A DNA stretch of 64,000 nucleotides, taken from Anaeromyxobacter diazotrophicus. GTDB lineage: Bacteria; Myxococcota; Myxococcia; Myxococcales; Anaeromyxobacteraceae. The DNA lies in assembly GCF_013340205.1 (NCBI RefSeq), contig NZ_BJTG01000008.1, positions 62,001 to 126,000 on the forward strand, read 5' to 3'. How positions within the stretch are numbered: the first letter of the stretch is position 1; every line of letters begins with the position of its first letter. This document shows positions 54,103 through 63,950 of the stretch, piece after piece. The notes under the pieces are model-generated. The model was not told the origin of the DNA. It made no database searches and was given only the letters and a program-made list of their open reading frames with translations. The position numbers were made by a program, and so were the translations under genes.

Positions 54103-54863
54103 CGGCGCAGCCCCGACGCGGCCGCGGCGTCGAGCGCCCACAGCAGCTCGCCGCGCTCGGGCCGCACGCGCGCGGCGGGCAGGTCCGCGCCGCCCTCCAG
54201 CACCGCCGCGACGGCGGGGGCCTTCTCCGCGCCGGCGACGAGGAAGATCACCGCGCGCGCCGCGTCGAGGAGCGGGAGGGTGAAGGTGAGCCGCCAGGCG
54301 CCGAGGCGCGGGACGTGGTTCGCCGCCACCAGCCGGTCGGACGCCTCCAGCGCCGCGGTGCCGGGGAAGAGCGAGGCGGTGTGGCCGTCCGGGCCGAGCC
54401 CCAGCAGGACGAGGTCGAGCCGCGGGACGCCGTCGCCCTCCTCCGACCCCAGGGCCGCGCGCAGCTCCGCCTCGTAGGCGCGCGCCGCCGCGGCGGGATC
54501 GGGGTCCTCGCCGCGCAGGCGGTGCACCTGCCGCTCCGGCACCGGGACGCGGGCGAGGAGCGCCTCCCGGGCGGCGCGGTAGTTCGAGTCGGGGTGATCG
54601 GGGGGCACGCACCGCTCGTCCCCGAAGAAGATCTCCGTGCGCGCCCAGGGGATCCGGGCGCGGAACGGCTGGGCCGGGTCGGCGAGGAGCGCGTGGAGCG
54701 CCCGCGGGGTGTGCCCGCCGGCGAGCGCCAGCGCGAAGCGGCCGCGCAGCGCCGCCGCGGCCTGCCCGCGCGCCACCACCTCCTGGGCGGCCAGCTCCGC
54801 CGCGCCGGCCAGGTCCGGCGCGACGAGGACCCGCGCGCCGCTCAGCCCCCCGGGTTCACCCAT
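54099..54863 (-). CDS. pgl: 6-phosphogluconolactonase
   Basis: A 254-residue sugar-phosphate isomerase-fold hydrolase converting 6-phosphogluconolactone to 6-phosphogluconate. [50 protein letters not shown] and [14 protein letters not shown] match the family. It is the last gene of the leftward gnd-zwf-pgl operon and its start lies 22 bases inside the end of zwf. Confidence 0.93.
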   Translation of the reverse strand: MGEPGGLSGARVLVAPDLAGAAELAAQEVVARGQAAAALRGRFALALAGGHTPRALHALLADPAQPFRARIPWARTEIFFGDERCVPPDHPDSNYRAAREALLARVPVPERQVHRLRGEDPDPAAAARAYEAELRAALGSEEGDGVPRLDLVLLGLGPDGHTASLFPGTAALEASDRLVAANHVPRLGAWRLTFTLPLLDAARAVIFLVAGAEKAPAVAAVLEGGADLPAARVRPERGELLWALDAAAASGLRR

Positions 54864-56364
54864 CGCCGGCCCTCCCTGCGCAAGAGCTCCTCGGCGGCGG
54901 CCGGCCCCCAGCTCCCCGCCGCGTAGTTGGGGAAGTCGCGCGGCGGCAGGCTCGACCACAGGTCGAGCACCGGCGAGGCGAGGCGCCAGGCGGCCTCGAC
55001 CGTGTCCCAGCGGTGGAAGAGCGTCGCGTCCCCGACCATGACGTCGTAGAGGAGGCGCTCGTAGCCGGTGGCCGGGACGAGCGGGCCGAAGTCCTGGTAC
55101 CCGAAGCGCAGGTCCACGTCGGTGAGGCGGATCCCCTGGCCCGGGATCTTCGCCTTCATGCGCAGCGCGATGCCCTCGTCCGGCTGGATGCGCAGCTCGA
55201 GGCGGTTGCGGTCGATCGCCTCCACGCCGGCGCCGCGGAAGAGCATGAGCGGCGGGCTCTTGAACTCGAGCGCGATGAGCGTCTCGCGCCGGGCGAGCCG
55301 CTTGCCGGAGCGGACGTAGAACGGCACCCCGGCCCAGCGCCAGTTCTCGACCACGAGCTTCATCGCCGCGTAGGTCTCGGTGCGCGAGGCGGGGTCGACC
55401 CCGGGCTCCTCCCGGTAGCCGGTCACGCGCCGCCCGCCCACCACCCCCTCGCCGTACTGGCCGCGCACGGTGGAGGCGATCACCTCCTCCGGCTGCATGG
55501 GGCGGATCGCCTCCAGCACCTTCGTCTTCTCGTTGCGCACCGCCTCCGCGCCCAGCGAGCTCGGCGGCTCCATCGCCACCAGCGTGAGGAGCTGGAAGAT
55601 GTGGTTCTGGATGATGTCCCGCAGCACCCCGGCCGACTCGTAGTACGCGCCGCGCCCCTCCACGCCCAGCTCCTCCGCCACCGTGATCTGGACGTGGTCG
55701 ACGTAGCGTCGGTTCCAGATGGGCTCGAACAGGCCGTTGGCGAAGCGGAAGACGAGGATGTTCTGGACCGTCTCCTTCCCCAGGTAGTGGTCGATGCGGA
55801 AGATCTGCCGCTCCTTCATGACCCGCACCAGCGCCGCGTTGAGCGCGCGCGCGCTGTCGAGGTCGCGCCCGAAGGGCTTCTCGACCACCAGCCGCCGCCA
55901 GCGCCCGCCCTCCTCGCCGAGGAGCCCGGCCGCGCCCAGCCGCTCCGCGATGGGCCCGAACGCGTCGGGCGGGGTGGCGAGGTAGAAGAGCGCGTTGCCG
56001 CCGGTGCGGTGCTCGCGGTCGAGCTCGGCGAGGCGCGCGCCGAGGCGCTGGTACAGGTCCGGCGCGGCCGGGTCGCCCGCCACGGCGTGCAGCCGGGCGC
56101 GGAAGTCGGCCCACAGCTTCGGGTCGATGGGGCGGGTCGCGAACTCGCGGATGTCCTCGCTCATGAGCTCGCGGAACGCCTCGTCGTCCATGGGCTTGCG
56201 CACCACGCCCACGAAGGCGAACTCGGTCGGCAGGAGCCCGTTCGCGTGCAGGTTGTAGAGCGAGGGCAGGAGCTTGCGGCGGGTGAGATCCCCGGTGGCG
56301 CCGAAGATGACGATGGCGCAGGGATCGCCGGGGCAGTCGAGGCAGGAGGCGGGGGGCGCGGCCA

Positions 56365-56368
<4 letters not shown>
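54842..56368 (-). CDS. zwf: Glucose-6-phosphate 1-dehydrogenase
   Basis: A 508-residue first enzyme of the oxidative pentose phosphate route. The cofactor loop is [10 protein letters not shown] at 23-32, and the active-site stretch RIDHYLGKE has its catalytic motif at 193-199. EKPFGRDL is also present. The ATG at 56368 is chosen because it overlaps the gnd stop (ATGA) and follows AAGGAGGG; an ATG 3 bases later is possible. It lies in the middle of the gnd-zwf-pgl operon. Confidence 0.96.
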
Positions 56369-57369
<1,001 letters not shown>

Positions 57370-57502
57370 CGCGCCCCTCCGCGGCCCGGGCGCCCGGGAA
57401 GAACGCCCCTCGCGAGCGCCGGCTCGCGCCCGGGATCTAACGGGGCGGCCGCGCGCGCGGGCGGACGGCCGCGGCCGAGTTGGGGAGGGCCGGCGCGGGG
57501 CG

Positions 57503-60010
57503 CTACGGCCCGGCCTGGCGCGCCCGGGGCCCGCCGGCCGGCTCGCCGCCCGCCGCCAGCGCTTCGTCCACCGCCCGCAGGAGCTGCGCGGGCGTGAACG
57601 GCTTCTCGACCACCGTGCTGCCCGAGTCCGCGATCTGGCGCCGGGCCGCCTCGTCCAGGAGGGCGCCGGTCACGAAGACCATCCCGCGCGCCAGCCGCGG
57701 CGCCGCCCGGGCGAGCTCGCGCTGCAGCTCGAGCCCCGTCATCTCCGGCATCAGCACGTCGGAGACCACCACGTCGAAGCGCTCCCGCTCGACGGCGGCC
57801 AGCGCGCCGAGCCCGCTCGCGACCACCGTCACCTGGTGGCGGCGCGCCAGGGCGCGCTCGACCGCGCGCGCCACCAGCGGATCGTCGTCGACGACCAGCA
57901 CCCGCGACCTCGGCTCGCCTCCGTCGGCCGCGACCGGCGCGGGCGTCGTGCCGGCCGACGGCGCCGCCTGCGGGAGCAGCACCGTGAAGGTGCTGCCCTG
58001 GCCCGGGGTGGACTCGGCCCCGATCGCGCCGCCGAGCTCGGTCACGATGCGGTGACAGATGGCGAGGCCGAGGCCCGTCCCGCCCCCGCCCTCGTCGGTG
58101 GTGAAGAACGGCTCGAACAGGCGCGGCAGCACCTCGGGGGAGATCCCGCGGCCGCTGTCGCGCACCGCCAGCGCGACGCGGCCGCCCGGGGCCGGGCGCA
58201 CCGTGATCCGCACCTCGTTCGCGTCGACGCGCCCCTCCGGGATGGCGTGGGCGGCGTTGACGAGCAGGTTCAGCACCACCTGCCCCAGCCGGCCGGCGTC
58301 GCCGCGCACCGGCGGCACCGGGTCGAGCTCGGTCACCACCCGCGCCCGGTGCTTGAGCTCGTGGCGCGCCATGTTGACGGCCGAGGCGATCACCCGCGCC
58401 AGCTCGACCGGCCCGTCCTCCCGCCGGGGGCTGCGCGCGAAGGCGCGCACGTCGGCCACGATGACGCGCAGCCGCGCCGCCCCGTCGGACGCCTCGCGCA
58501 GCGCGGCCAGCACCTCGGGCGCGACGCGCGCGAGCTCGGCCGCGTCGAACCCGGCGCCGGGCCGCTCGGCGAGCCGCGAGAGCTCGCCGAGCGCGTAGTC
58601 GAGGTTGGTCGCGACGTAGGCCAGCGGGTTGTTGAGCTCGTGCGCGACGCCGGCGGCGAGCGTGCCCACCGAGGCGAGGCGCTCGCTGAGGAGGAGCTGC
58701 TCGCGGAGGCGGCGCTGCTCGGTCACGTCGACCGACGTGCCCACCACGCGCAGGGGCCGCCCCTGCGCGTCGCGCCGGAGGATCACCCCGCGCGAGTGCA
58801 TCCACTGGTACGCGCCGTCCTTCCGGCGGTAGCGCAGCTCCACGTCGTAGCAGGGCGCGCGCCCCTCCAGCAGCGCCGCGTAGGCCGCCCGCCGCGCCGG
58901 CGCGTCCTCGGGGTGGACGAGCGCCTCGAAGTCGGCGGGCTCCTGCAGCTCGTCGGGCGCGTAGCCGAGCACCCGGTTCCAGGACGCGGTCGGCTGGACG
59001 TGGCCGGTCGGCACGTCGAGCTCCCAGACGCCGGCGCCCGAGGCTTGCAGCGCGGCGTCGAGCCGCTCGCCGGAGGAGCGGAGCGCGGCGATCTGCTCGC
59101 GCCGGCGGCGCAGCACCTGGGAGGCCGCGGCGGCCGCCAGCGCCGCGAAGCTCGCCAGGGAGAAGAGCAGCGCCGCGCGCGCGGTGCGCCGCGGCCCGAG
59201 CACCTCCGCCTCCGGCAGGAGCGCCACCGCGGTGAGCTCGCTCCCGGCCACCGGCGCGCCGACGGCGACGAGGCGGGCTCCTCCAGGCCCCGCGCCCACC
59301 ACCGCGCCGCGCCGCCCCAGCGCCAGCCAGAGCGCCTCGCGCGGGTTCGCGGCCGTGGGACCGGCGAGCGGGCCGCGGGTCGTCATCACGAGCTCCGCGC
59401 CGGCCTCGCCCGGCCGGACCACCGCCAGCTCGAGCGCGGGCCGGGCGGCCGCCAGCGCCGCCAGCTGCGGCAAGAGGGTGGCCCGCGCCTCCGCCAGCGC
59501 GAGCACGGCGCCTCCCTCGGGGAGCGCCGCGGCCACCTGCATCGTGAGGTCGCCGCCGGCGCCGGCCCGGAGCGCGGTGGTCGCGACGTCGCGACCCTGC
59601 ACCGCCTGCCCGACCAGCCGCGCCTCGCCCTCGTCGAGCGCGCCGCGCCCGGACAGCGAGAAGGCCAGGGAGCCGTCCCGCCGGACGAGGGCGATGTCGC
59701 GGCAGCGGTAGCGGGCCGCCGCGGCGCGGAGCAGCCCCTCCAGCGCCTCGCCGGGGAAGGCGCCCCCCGCGGCGGCGCCGAGGATCGGCTCGACCGCGAG
59801 CACCGCCATGTCGCCGGACCGCTCGTCGCGCCAGGCCGCGATGAGCTTCGCGCCGAGGCTGGCCTCCGCCGCGAGGTGGTCGGCGGCGGCGGCCCACAGC
59901 TCGCGCTCGAGCCGCCGGTCGTAGCGCCAGGCGGCCACGACCACCGCGGCCGAGCAGAGCGCCAGGACGGCCCCCCACGCTGCGCGCTGAGACGTCTCCC
60001 GCACGGCCAT
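57503..60010 (-). CDS. Membrane hybrid histidine kinase (sensor-PAS-HK-receiver)
   Basis: An 835-residue protein. Membrane helices at about 11-27 and 277-298 enclose an extracytoplasmic sensor of about 250 residues of the Cache-like type. A PAS domain at about 313-430 is followed by His457 in GVAHELNNPLAY. The ATPase domain at about 560-690 has NLLVNAAHAI, RDSGRGIS and GTGLGLAI, and a receiver at about 702-815 has Asp751 in SDVLMPEM and a Lys in VEKPF. The ligand is unknown. No cognate regulator gene is adjacent. Confidence 0.92.
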   Translation of the reverse strand: MAVRETSQRAAWGAVLALCSAAVVVAAWRYDRRLERELWAAAADHLAAEASLGAKLIAAWRDERSGDMAVLAVEPILGAAAGGAFPGEALEGLLRAAAARYRCRDIALVRRDGSLAFSLSGRGALDEGEARLVGQAVQGRDVATTALRAGAGGDLTMQVAAALPEGGAVLALAEARATLLPQLAALAAARPALELAVVRPGEAGAELVMTTRGPLAGPTAANPREALWLALGRRGAVVGAGPGGARLVAVGAPVAGSELTAVALLPEAEVLGPRRTARAALLFSLASFAALAAAAASQVLRRRREQIAALRSSGERLDAALQASGAGVWELDVPTGHVQPTASWNRVLGYAPDELQEPADFEALVHPEDAPARRAAYAALLEGRAPCYDVELRYRRKDGAYQWMHSRGVILRRDAQGRPLRVVGTSVDVTEQRRLREQLLLSERLASVGTLAAGVAHELNNPLAYVATNLDYALGELSRLAERPGAGFDAAELARVAPEVLAALREASDGAARLRVIVADVRAFARSPRREDGPVELARVIASAVNMARHELKHRARVVTELDPVPPVRGDAGRLGQVVLNLLVNAAHAIPEGRVDANEVRITVRPAPGGRVALAVRDSGRGISPEVLPRLFEPFFTTDEGGGGTGLGLAICHRIVTELGGAIGAESTPGQGSTFTVLLPQAAPSAGTTPAPVAADGGEPRSRVLVVDDDPLVARAVERALARRHQVTVVASGLGALAAVERERFDVVVSDVLMPEMTGLELQRELARAAPRLARGMVFVTGALLDEAARRQIADSGSTVVEKPFTPAQLLRAVDEALAAGGEPAGGPRARQAGP

Positions 60011-60113
60011 CCCCCGCGTCCGTGACCGTCGCCCAGCATAGCGGACGCCGCGCGGCCCGCCCAGCGAGAGACGCACCCATCGTACGCGGTGCGCCGCCGC
60101 GGGGTGATCCCGA

Positions 60114-62027
60114 TCACGCGCTGGCCGCGGCGCCCCCCGCCGCCGCGTCCGCCCCGGCGGGCGCGACCAGCGGCGGGAGCGGGCACCCGAGCGACGCCGC
60201 GACCGCGCGCACCAGCGCCGCCTCCTGCGGCGTGACGCGGCCGTCGCTGCTGGCGGCCGCGGCGCAGGCGGCGAGGACCCGCAGCTTGAGCGCGGGCGAG
60301 GCCCCGTCGAGCACCTCGAGCGCGCGCGCCGGACCCTCGCTCGCCAGCCGGTCGCGCGGCAGGAGCCGCCAGCGCTGGCGGGCGCCGAGCGCCGCCGTCG
60401 CGCCGTCGAGCGCCGCCTGGGCCAGGGCGGGCTCGCGCGCGCCGGCCCAGCTGAGCAGGGACAGGACCACCAGCGCCTCCGGCTCCACGTCGGACAGGGC
60501 GCGATACCGGACGGGCGTCACCGCGCGCCCCGCGAGGCGGCGGTCGAGGCGGCGCGTCAGGGCGCGGTGGAAGGCCCACGGCAGCACCGCCCCGTGCCCC
60601 GCCTCGCGCGCGAGCGCCGCCAGCTCCTCCCGCAGCGCCCGCGCCTGCGGCGCCGAGAGCGCGTCGAGCGCGGGCGACAGCAGATCGTACAGCGCCACGC
60701 GCGCCTCGCCGCGCTGCCCGTCGAGGAGCGGCGCCAGGCGGGCGACCTCCGCCGCGGTGGCGCCCGCCCCGTCGCCCGCCGCGAGCCCGGCGAGCTGCCG
60801 CTCGCGCGTCGGTCCCGGCGGCGCGAGGAGGAGCGCGCACGAGAGCGCCCTCGCGCCCCACGGCTCGCGGGCGGCGCTCGCCAGCGCCGGCGGCAGCGCC
60901 GCCAGCAGGGCCCCCGCGGCGGCGAGGTGCGCCGGCCCGGGCCCGCCGCCGGCGGCCACGAGCGCGCCGGCCGCCGGCGGGCCTGGCGCGGCCGCGGACT
61001 CGAGCGGGGGCGGAGCCTGGTGCGAGGCTGCGGCGGGGCCGGCCGGCTCCAGGCGGCGCAGGCGCTCCGCGATGGGGGGGTGGGTGGCGAACCACGTCTC
61101 GAGGACACCCACCACGCCGTTCGCGAACAGGAAGTGGTTCACCTGGGAGGCGCCCGGCGCCCGCAGCCGCGAGCCGCGCTCGGCCGCCTTGCGCAGCGCG
61201 CCCGCCAGCCCGGCGGGGTTGCGGGTGAACTGCACCGCCGCGGCGTCGGCCAGGAACTCGCGCTCCCGCACCACCGCGAAGCGCAGGAGCTCGCCGCACA
61301 GCTGGCCGACGGCGCCCGCCACCACCAGCGCGCAGCCCGCCAGGAGCACCAGCGCCGAGACCTGGGCGGCGCCGCGCCGGCGCCCCTGCATGACCCCGCG
61401 GATGAGCAGCCTGCCGGCGAGCGCCAGCGCCGAGAGCCCGCCCACCGCCGCCATGAGCCGCCCGTTGAGCCGGACGTCGAGGTTCAGCACGTGCGAGAGC
61501 TCGTGGGCCACCACCCCCTGCAGCTCGTCCCGGTCGAGCGCCTCGAGCGCGCCGCGCGTCACCACCACCACCGCCCGCGAAGACGAGGCCCCGGCGGCGA
61601 ACGCGTTCACCCCCGGCTCGTCCGGCAGCACGTAGGCGCGCGGCACCGGCAGGCCCGAGGCGATGGCCATCTCCTCGAGGACGTCGCGCAGCCGGCGCGC
61701 GGGCGGATAGCTCGGGTCGGGGGCGAGCGGCACCGCGCCGAGGCGCCGCGCCACCGCGTCGCCGCCGTCCGGCCCGAGCGCCACCGCCTGCCAGCCCGCG
61801 CCGAGCGCCACCACCGCGGCGACGCCCGCCACGACCCAGGCGAGGAGCCGCCCGTTCCACAGCCGCGCCTGGCCGGTGTAGAGGCCGAACGGGAGGAGCG
61901 CCCCCAGGTACACGAGCGCGACGACCAGCGCCGCCGACAGCGCGAACGCGACCAGCAGGAGCGCCGTCCGGCGGCGCGCGGAGGCCTGCCCGGCGAAGAA
62001 GTCGAGGGTGGCGCGCCGCGGCGCCAT
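60114..62027 (-). CDS. HtpX-like M48 membrane metalloprotease with TerB-like C-terminus
   Basis: A 637-residue protein. Four membrane helices (about 21-45, 61-80, 192-215 and 221-245) flank a zinc protease domain with His175, Glu176 and His179 in AHELSH and Glu257-Asp261 in EREFLAD. THPPIAERLRRL follows, as in HtpX. Residues about 345-625 are an additional helical region ending in LRVLAACAAAASSDGRVTPQEAALV, which resembles a TerB-like domain. It is preceded by lemA after a 42-base gap, the common LemA-HtpX pairing in membrane quality control. Confidence 0.88.
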   Translation of the reverse strand: MAPRRATLDFFAGQASARRRTALLLVAFALSAALVVALVYLGALLPFGLYTGQARLWNGRLLAWVVAGVAAVVALGAGWQAVALGPDGGDAVARRLGAVPLAPDPSYPPARRLRDVLEEMAIASGLPVPRAYVLPDEPGVNAFAAGASSSRAVVVVTRGALEALDRDELQGVVAHELSHVLNLDVRLNGRLMAAVGGLSALALAGRLLIRGVMQGRRRGAAQVSALVLLAGCALVVAGAVGQLCGELLRFAVVREREFLADAAAVQFTRNPAGLAGALRKAAERGSRLRAPGASQVNHFLFANGVVGVLETWFATHPPIAERLRRLEPAGPAAASHQAPPPLESAAAPGPPAAGALVAAGGGPGPAHLAAAGALLAALPPALASAAREPWGARALSCALLLAPPGPTRERQLAGLAAGDGAGATAAEVARLAPLLDGQRGEARVALYDLLSPALDALSAPQARALREELAALAREAGHGAVLPWAFHRALTRRLDRRLAGRAVTPVRYRALSDVEPEALVVLSLLSWAGAREPALAQAALDGATAALGARQRWRLLPRDRLASEGPARALEVLDGASPALKLRVLAACAAAASSDGRVTPQEAALVRAVAASLGCPLPPLVAPAGADAAAGGAAASA

Positions 62028-62069
62028 GGCGGCGCTAGCCCGGCCCCGCGGGGACGGTGGTGCGGGCCA

Positions 62070-62657
62070 CTACAGCGCCACCCGCACCGGCGCCCGCTCG
62101 GTCTCGCTGGCGGACTCGTAGGGCGCCGCCTCGGTGAAGCCGAAGGTGCCCGCGAGCGCGCTGGCCGGGAACGACTCGCGGCCGACGTTGTACTCCATGA
62201 CCGCGTCGTTGTAGGCCTGCCGTGCGAAGGCGACGCGGTTCTCGGTGGAGGCGAGCTCCTCGAAGAGCTGCGCCACGCTGCCGTTGGCCTTGAGGTCGGG
62301 GTAGGCCTCCGCCACCGCGACGAGCCGCGCCAGCGCGCCCGAGAGCGCGCCCTCCGCCCCCGCCAGCCGCTGCATCGCGCCCGCGTCGCCCGGCGCCGCC
62401 GCCGCGCCCCGCGCCGCCCCCTCCGCCTGCGCGCGCGCCTGGACCACCGCGTCGAGCGTCTCGCGCTCGTGCTTCAGGTACGCGCGCGTCGCCTCGACCA
62501 GGTTCGGGATGAGGTCGTGCCGGCGGCGGAGCTGGACGTCGATCTGGCTGTAGGCGTTGCGGTAGCCGTTCCGCCGGGCGACGAGCCCGTTGTAGAGCCG
62601 CGCCACCGCCGACCCCAGGACCACCACCACGACGAGGACCACCAGCGCGCCGACCAT
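62070..62657 (-). CDS. lemA: LemA family protein
   Basis: A 195-residue protein with an N-terminal membrane helix (VGALVVLVVVVVLGSAV), then the LemA signature YNGLVARRNGYRNAYSQIDVQLRRRHDLIPNLVE, with LASTENRVAFARQAYNDAVMEYNV toward the C-terminus. The family has an elongated helical bundle and is often linked to membrane proteases. GGAGG a few bases before supports the ATG at 62657 over a GTG at 62663. The M48 protease is directly downstream. Confidence 0.94.
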   Translation of the reverse strand: MVGALVVLVVVVVLGSAVARLYNGLVARRNGYRNAYSQIDVQLRRRHDLIPNLVEATRAYLKHERETLDAVVQARAQAEGAARGAAAAPGDAGAMQRLAGAEGALSGALARLVAVAEAYPDLKANGSVAQLFEELASTENRVAFARQAYNDAVMEYNVGRESFPASALAGTFGFTEAAPYESASETERAPVRVAL

Positions 62658-62747
62658 GGGCACCTCCGGAGCGCCAGCATCGCACAGCGGGGCCGCCCGC
62701 GGTCCACGCGTTCGGGCGGGCGGGGTGGAGCGCCGTGGGCGCCGGAC

Positions 62748-62969
62748 CTACCTCGGCGCGCCGAGGGCGAGGTCGTCGCCCATCCGCGAGCACCCCGCCG
62801 CGTGCGCCTCGCGCCGGAGCGGCGCGCCGGTGTGCCAGCTGAAGGGCTCCACCGCGTGGCTGCACTCCGGGCAGAGCGCCGCGTCCTGCACCAGCTCGCA
62901 GTCCTCGGAGCAGGTGTCCTGGCCAGGTTCGACGGGTTCACCGCAGACGACGCAGCCGAAACGGCTCAT
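62748..62969 (-). CDS. Small zinc-ribbon protein, 73 residues
   Basis: A 73-residue cysteine-rich protein, with CVVCGEP near residue 6, CSEDCEL near 20 and CPECSHAV near 33, plus a late Cys and several His. It probably binds one or two zinc ions. GAGGAG lies shortly before the ATG at 62969, which favours it as real. The function is unknown. It is upstream of lemA with a 90-base gap. Confidence 0.68.
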   Translation of the reverse strand: MSRFGCVVCGEPVEPGQDTCSEDCELVQDAALCPECSHAVEPFSWHTGAPLRREAHAAGCSRMGDDLALGAPR

Positions 62970-63229
62970 GGAGACTCCTCGCTTTCGCGGGGGGAGTGTG
63001 GAGGGGGGATCTGACAGTGGGGGGCGACCTCGACCTGCGACCTGCGACCTCGACCGCGACCGCGACCGCGACCTCGACCACGACCACGACCTCGACCGCG
63101 ACCTCGACCGCGACCGCGAATTGGGACTGCGACTGCGACGCGACTCCGGCGAGTTCGACCTCGACCTCGACGGCGACGAGGGAGGCCATCGCCATTTCCG
63201 CCTCCCTCCTTCGGAGTGAGGAGGCGGAA
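62970..63229. other. Repeat-filled intergenic region upstream of the four-helix-bundle gene
   Basis: About 260 bases between the leftward zinc-ribbon gene and the rightward four-helix-bundle gene. It holds a hexamer array (63024-63119), a degenerate continuation to about 63180, and the left arms of two nested inverted repeats whose right arms lie at the start of the downstream gene. No coding frame is convincing. Confidence 0.7.
63024..63119 (+). repeat. Tandem hexamer array [G/T]CGACC, non-coding
   Basis: About 15 units, mainly GCGACC, TCGACC and ACGACC, with occasional 7-base units that break the register. Because the register breaks, it cannot encode a constant dipeptide repeat over its full length. 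The unit is the same as in the lipoprotein gene at 35622-35729. Confidence 0.8.
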
Positions 63230-63273
63230 ATGGCTCATTCATCTCGTTCATCAATCGTCGTCGAGGTCGAGGT
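63158..63273. repeat. Outer inverted repeat around the four-helix-bundle start
   Basis: ACCTCGACCTCGACG at 63158-63172 is the exact reverse complement of CGTCGAGGTCGAGGT at 63259-63273. The right arm lies inside the coding sequence of the four-helix-bundle gene (codons about 10-15). It encloses the inner palindrome. Confidence 0.75.
63191..63234. promoter_or_regulatory. Hairpin covering the ribosome site and start codon
   Basis: GCCATTTCCGCCTCC at 63191-63205 pairs perfectly with GGAGGCGGAAATGGC at 63220-63234. The 14-base interior itself contains CTCC-TTC-GGAG, so the structure can extend by four more pairs. The 3' arm contains the ATG at 63230-63232, and the ribosome site GAGGAGG (63218-63224) lies at its base, so in mRNA the structure would hide both. 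Spontaneous refolding or a binding protein could open it. Confidence 0.75.
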
Positions 63274-63598
63274 GCTCCCGTTTCAGACACTCGATGTTTA
63301 CGTCGCGGCCCGCGAGCTCGCGGCGCTCGTGCACGCTTTTCGCATCGCGGACGCGGAGCTCCGCGACCAGGCCACGCGGGCCGCGAAGTCGGTCTTTCTC
63401 AACCTCTGCGAGGGGCTGCCCAGCGACAGCGGGCCCATGCGACGCAAGCACTTCGCGCTCGCGAACGGCTCGTTGCACGAGGTGGTCGGGGCCGTGGATC
63501 TGGCGCAGGCCATCGGGGCGCTCGCGCCCGAGCCCGCGCGGCGCGCGCAGGCGCTCGCGGTCCGGGTGAAGCACATGCTGCGCGCGCTGGCGCGGTGA
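63230..63598 (+). CDS. Four-helix-bundle protein (23S rRNA intervening-sequence / S23 type)
   Basis: A 122-residue protein of the S23/IVP four-helix-bundle family. The family pattern FQTLDVYVAARELAALVHAF, then DQATRAAKSVFLNLCEGL and RKHFALANGSLHEVVGAVDLA, is clear, with a further helix to the end (ARRAQALAVRVKHMLRALA). Such genes occur inside 23S rRNA insertions, as Avd partners in diversity-generating retroelements, and alone. No rRNA and no reverse transcriptase is in view, so this copy is stand-alone. The start is hidden in a hairpin and the gene is flanked by hexamer arrays. A role in binding RNA or DNA is inferred from the family. Confidence 0.85.
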   Translation: MAHSSRSSIVVEVEVLPFQTLDVYVAARELAALVHAFRIADAELRDQATRAAKSVFLNLCEGLPSDSGPMRRKHFALANGSLHEVVGAVDLAQAIGALAPEPARRAQALAVRVKHMLRALAR

Positions 63599-63664
63599 GT
63601 CGGGGCGCTCACGTGCGGCACGGCGCACCGGACGCGCCGCACCGCGCCCGCGCGCGCACGAGGC

Positions 63665-63685
63665 GCCATTGCGGAGCGCCGCCCC
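63665..63685. repeat. Dispersed 21-base repeat, copy 2
   Basis: The reverse complement of 10315-10335, identical over 21 bases (begins GCCATTGCGGAG). It lies 67 bases after the four-helix-bundle gene. GGCGC and GCGCC at 63662-63666 and 63676-63680 could form a small hairpin within it. Confidence 0.6.
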
Positions 63686-63915
63686 AGGTCACGCGCTCGC
63701 CGGAACGCGCCGAGGGGACCTCGCCGCGGGCGAGGACTGCTCGAAGCTCCGCGCCGCGGAGGCGGCGCGGTGCAAGGTTCCGCAGCCCGCGTCGCGCGGC
63801 CAGCGGTGCGCGTTCCGGCCGTGGGAGCAGTCCGGCGCGGCGCGGAGCACGGGCGCCGACGCGCGCGCGAGCGCGGGGCGGCGGGGGCAGCCCCTTCGCG
63901 CGCGGGCGAGGGAAA

Positions 63916-63950
63916 CGACTGCGACCTCGACCTCGACCGCAACCGCGACC
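63916..63950 (+). repeat. Short hexamer array downstream of the four-helix-bundle gene
   Basis: About six units (ACGACT GCGACC TCGACC TCGACC GCAACC GCGACC). The unit type is the same as at 63024-63119 and 35622-35729. It and the upstream array bracket the four-helix-bundle gene. Confidence 0.7.

Noticed and set aside
63024-63119. CRISPR-like array
   Set aside because: Units are six bases with no unique spacers and no cas genes are present; it is a simple tandem repeat.
62748-63290. Longer version of the zinc-ribbon protein through the hexamer array on the minus strand
   Set aside because: The added part would be an Arg-Ser repeat from the hexamers; a strong ribosome site supports the ATG at 62969.
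63230-63598. 23S rRNA intervening sequence or diversity-generating retroelement
   Set aside because: No rRNA sequence flanks the four-helix-bundle gene, and no reverse transcriptase, template repeat or target gene is in the window.
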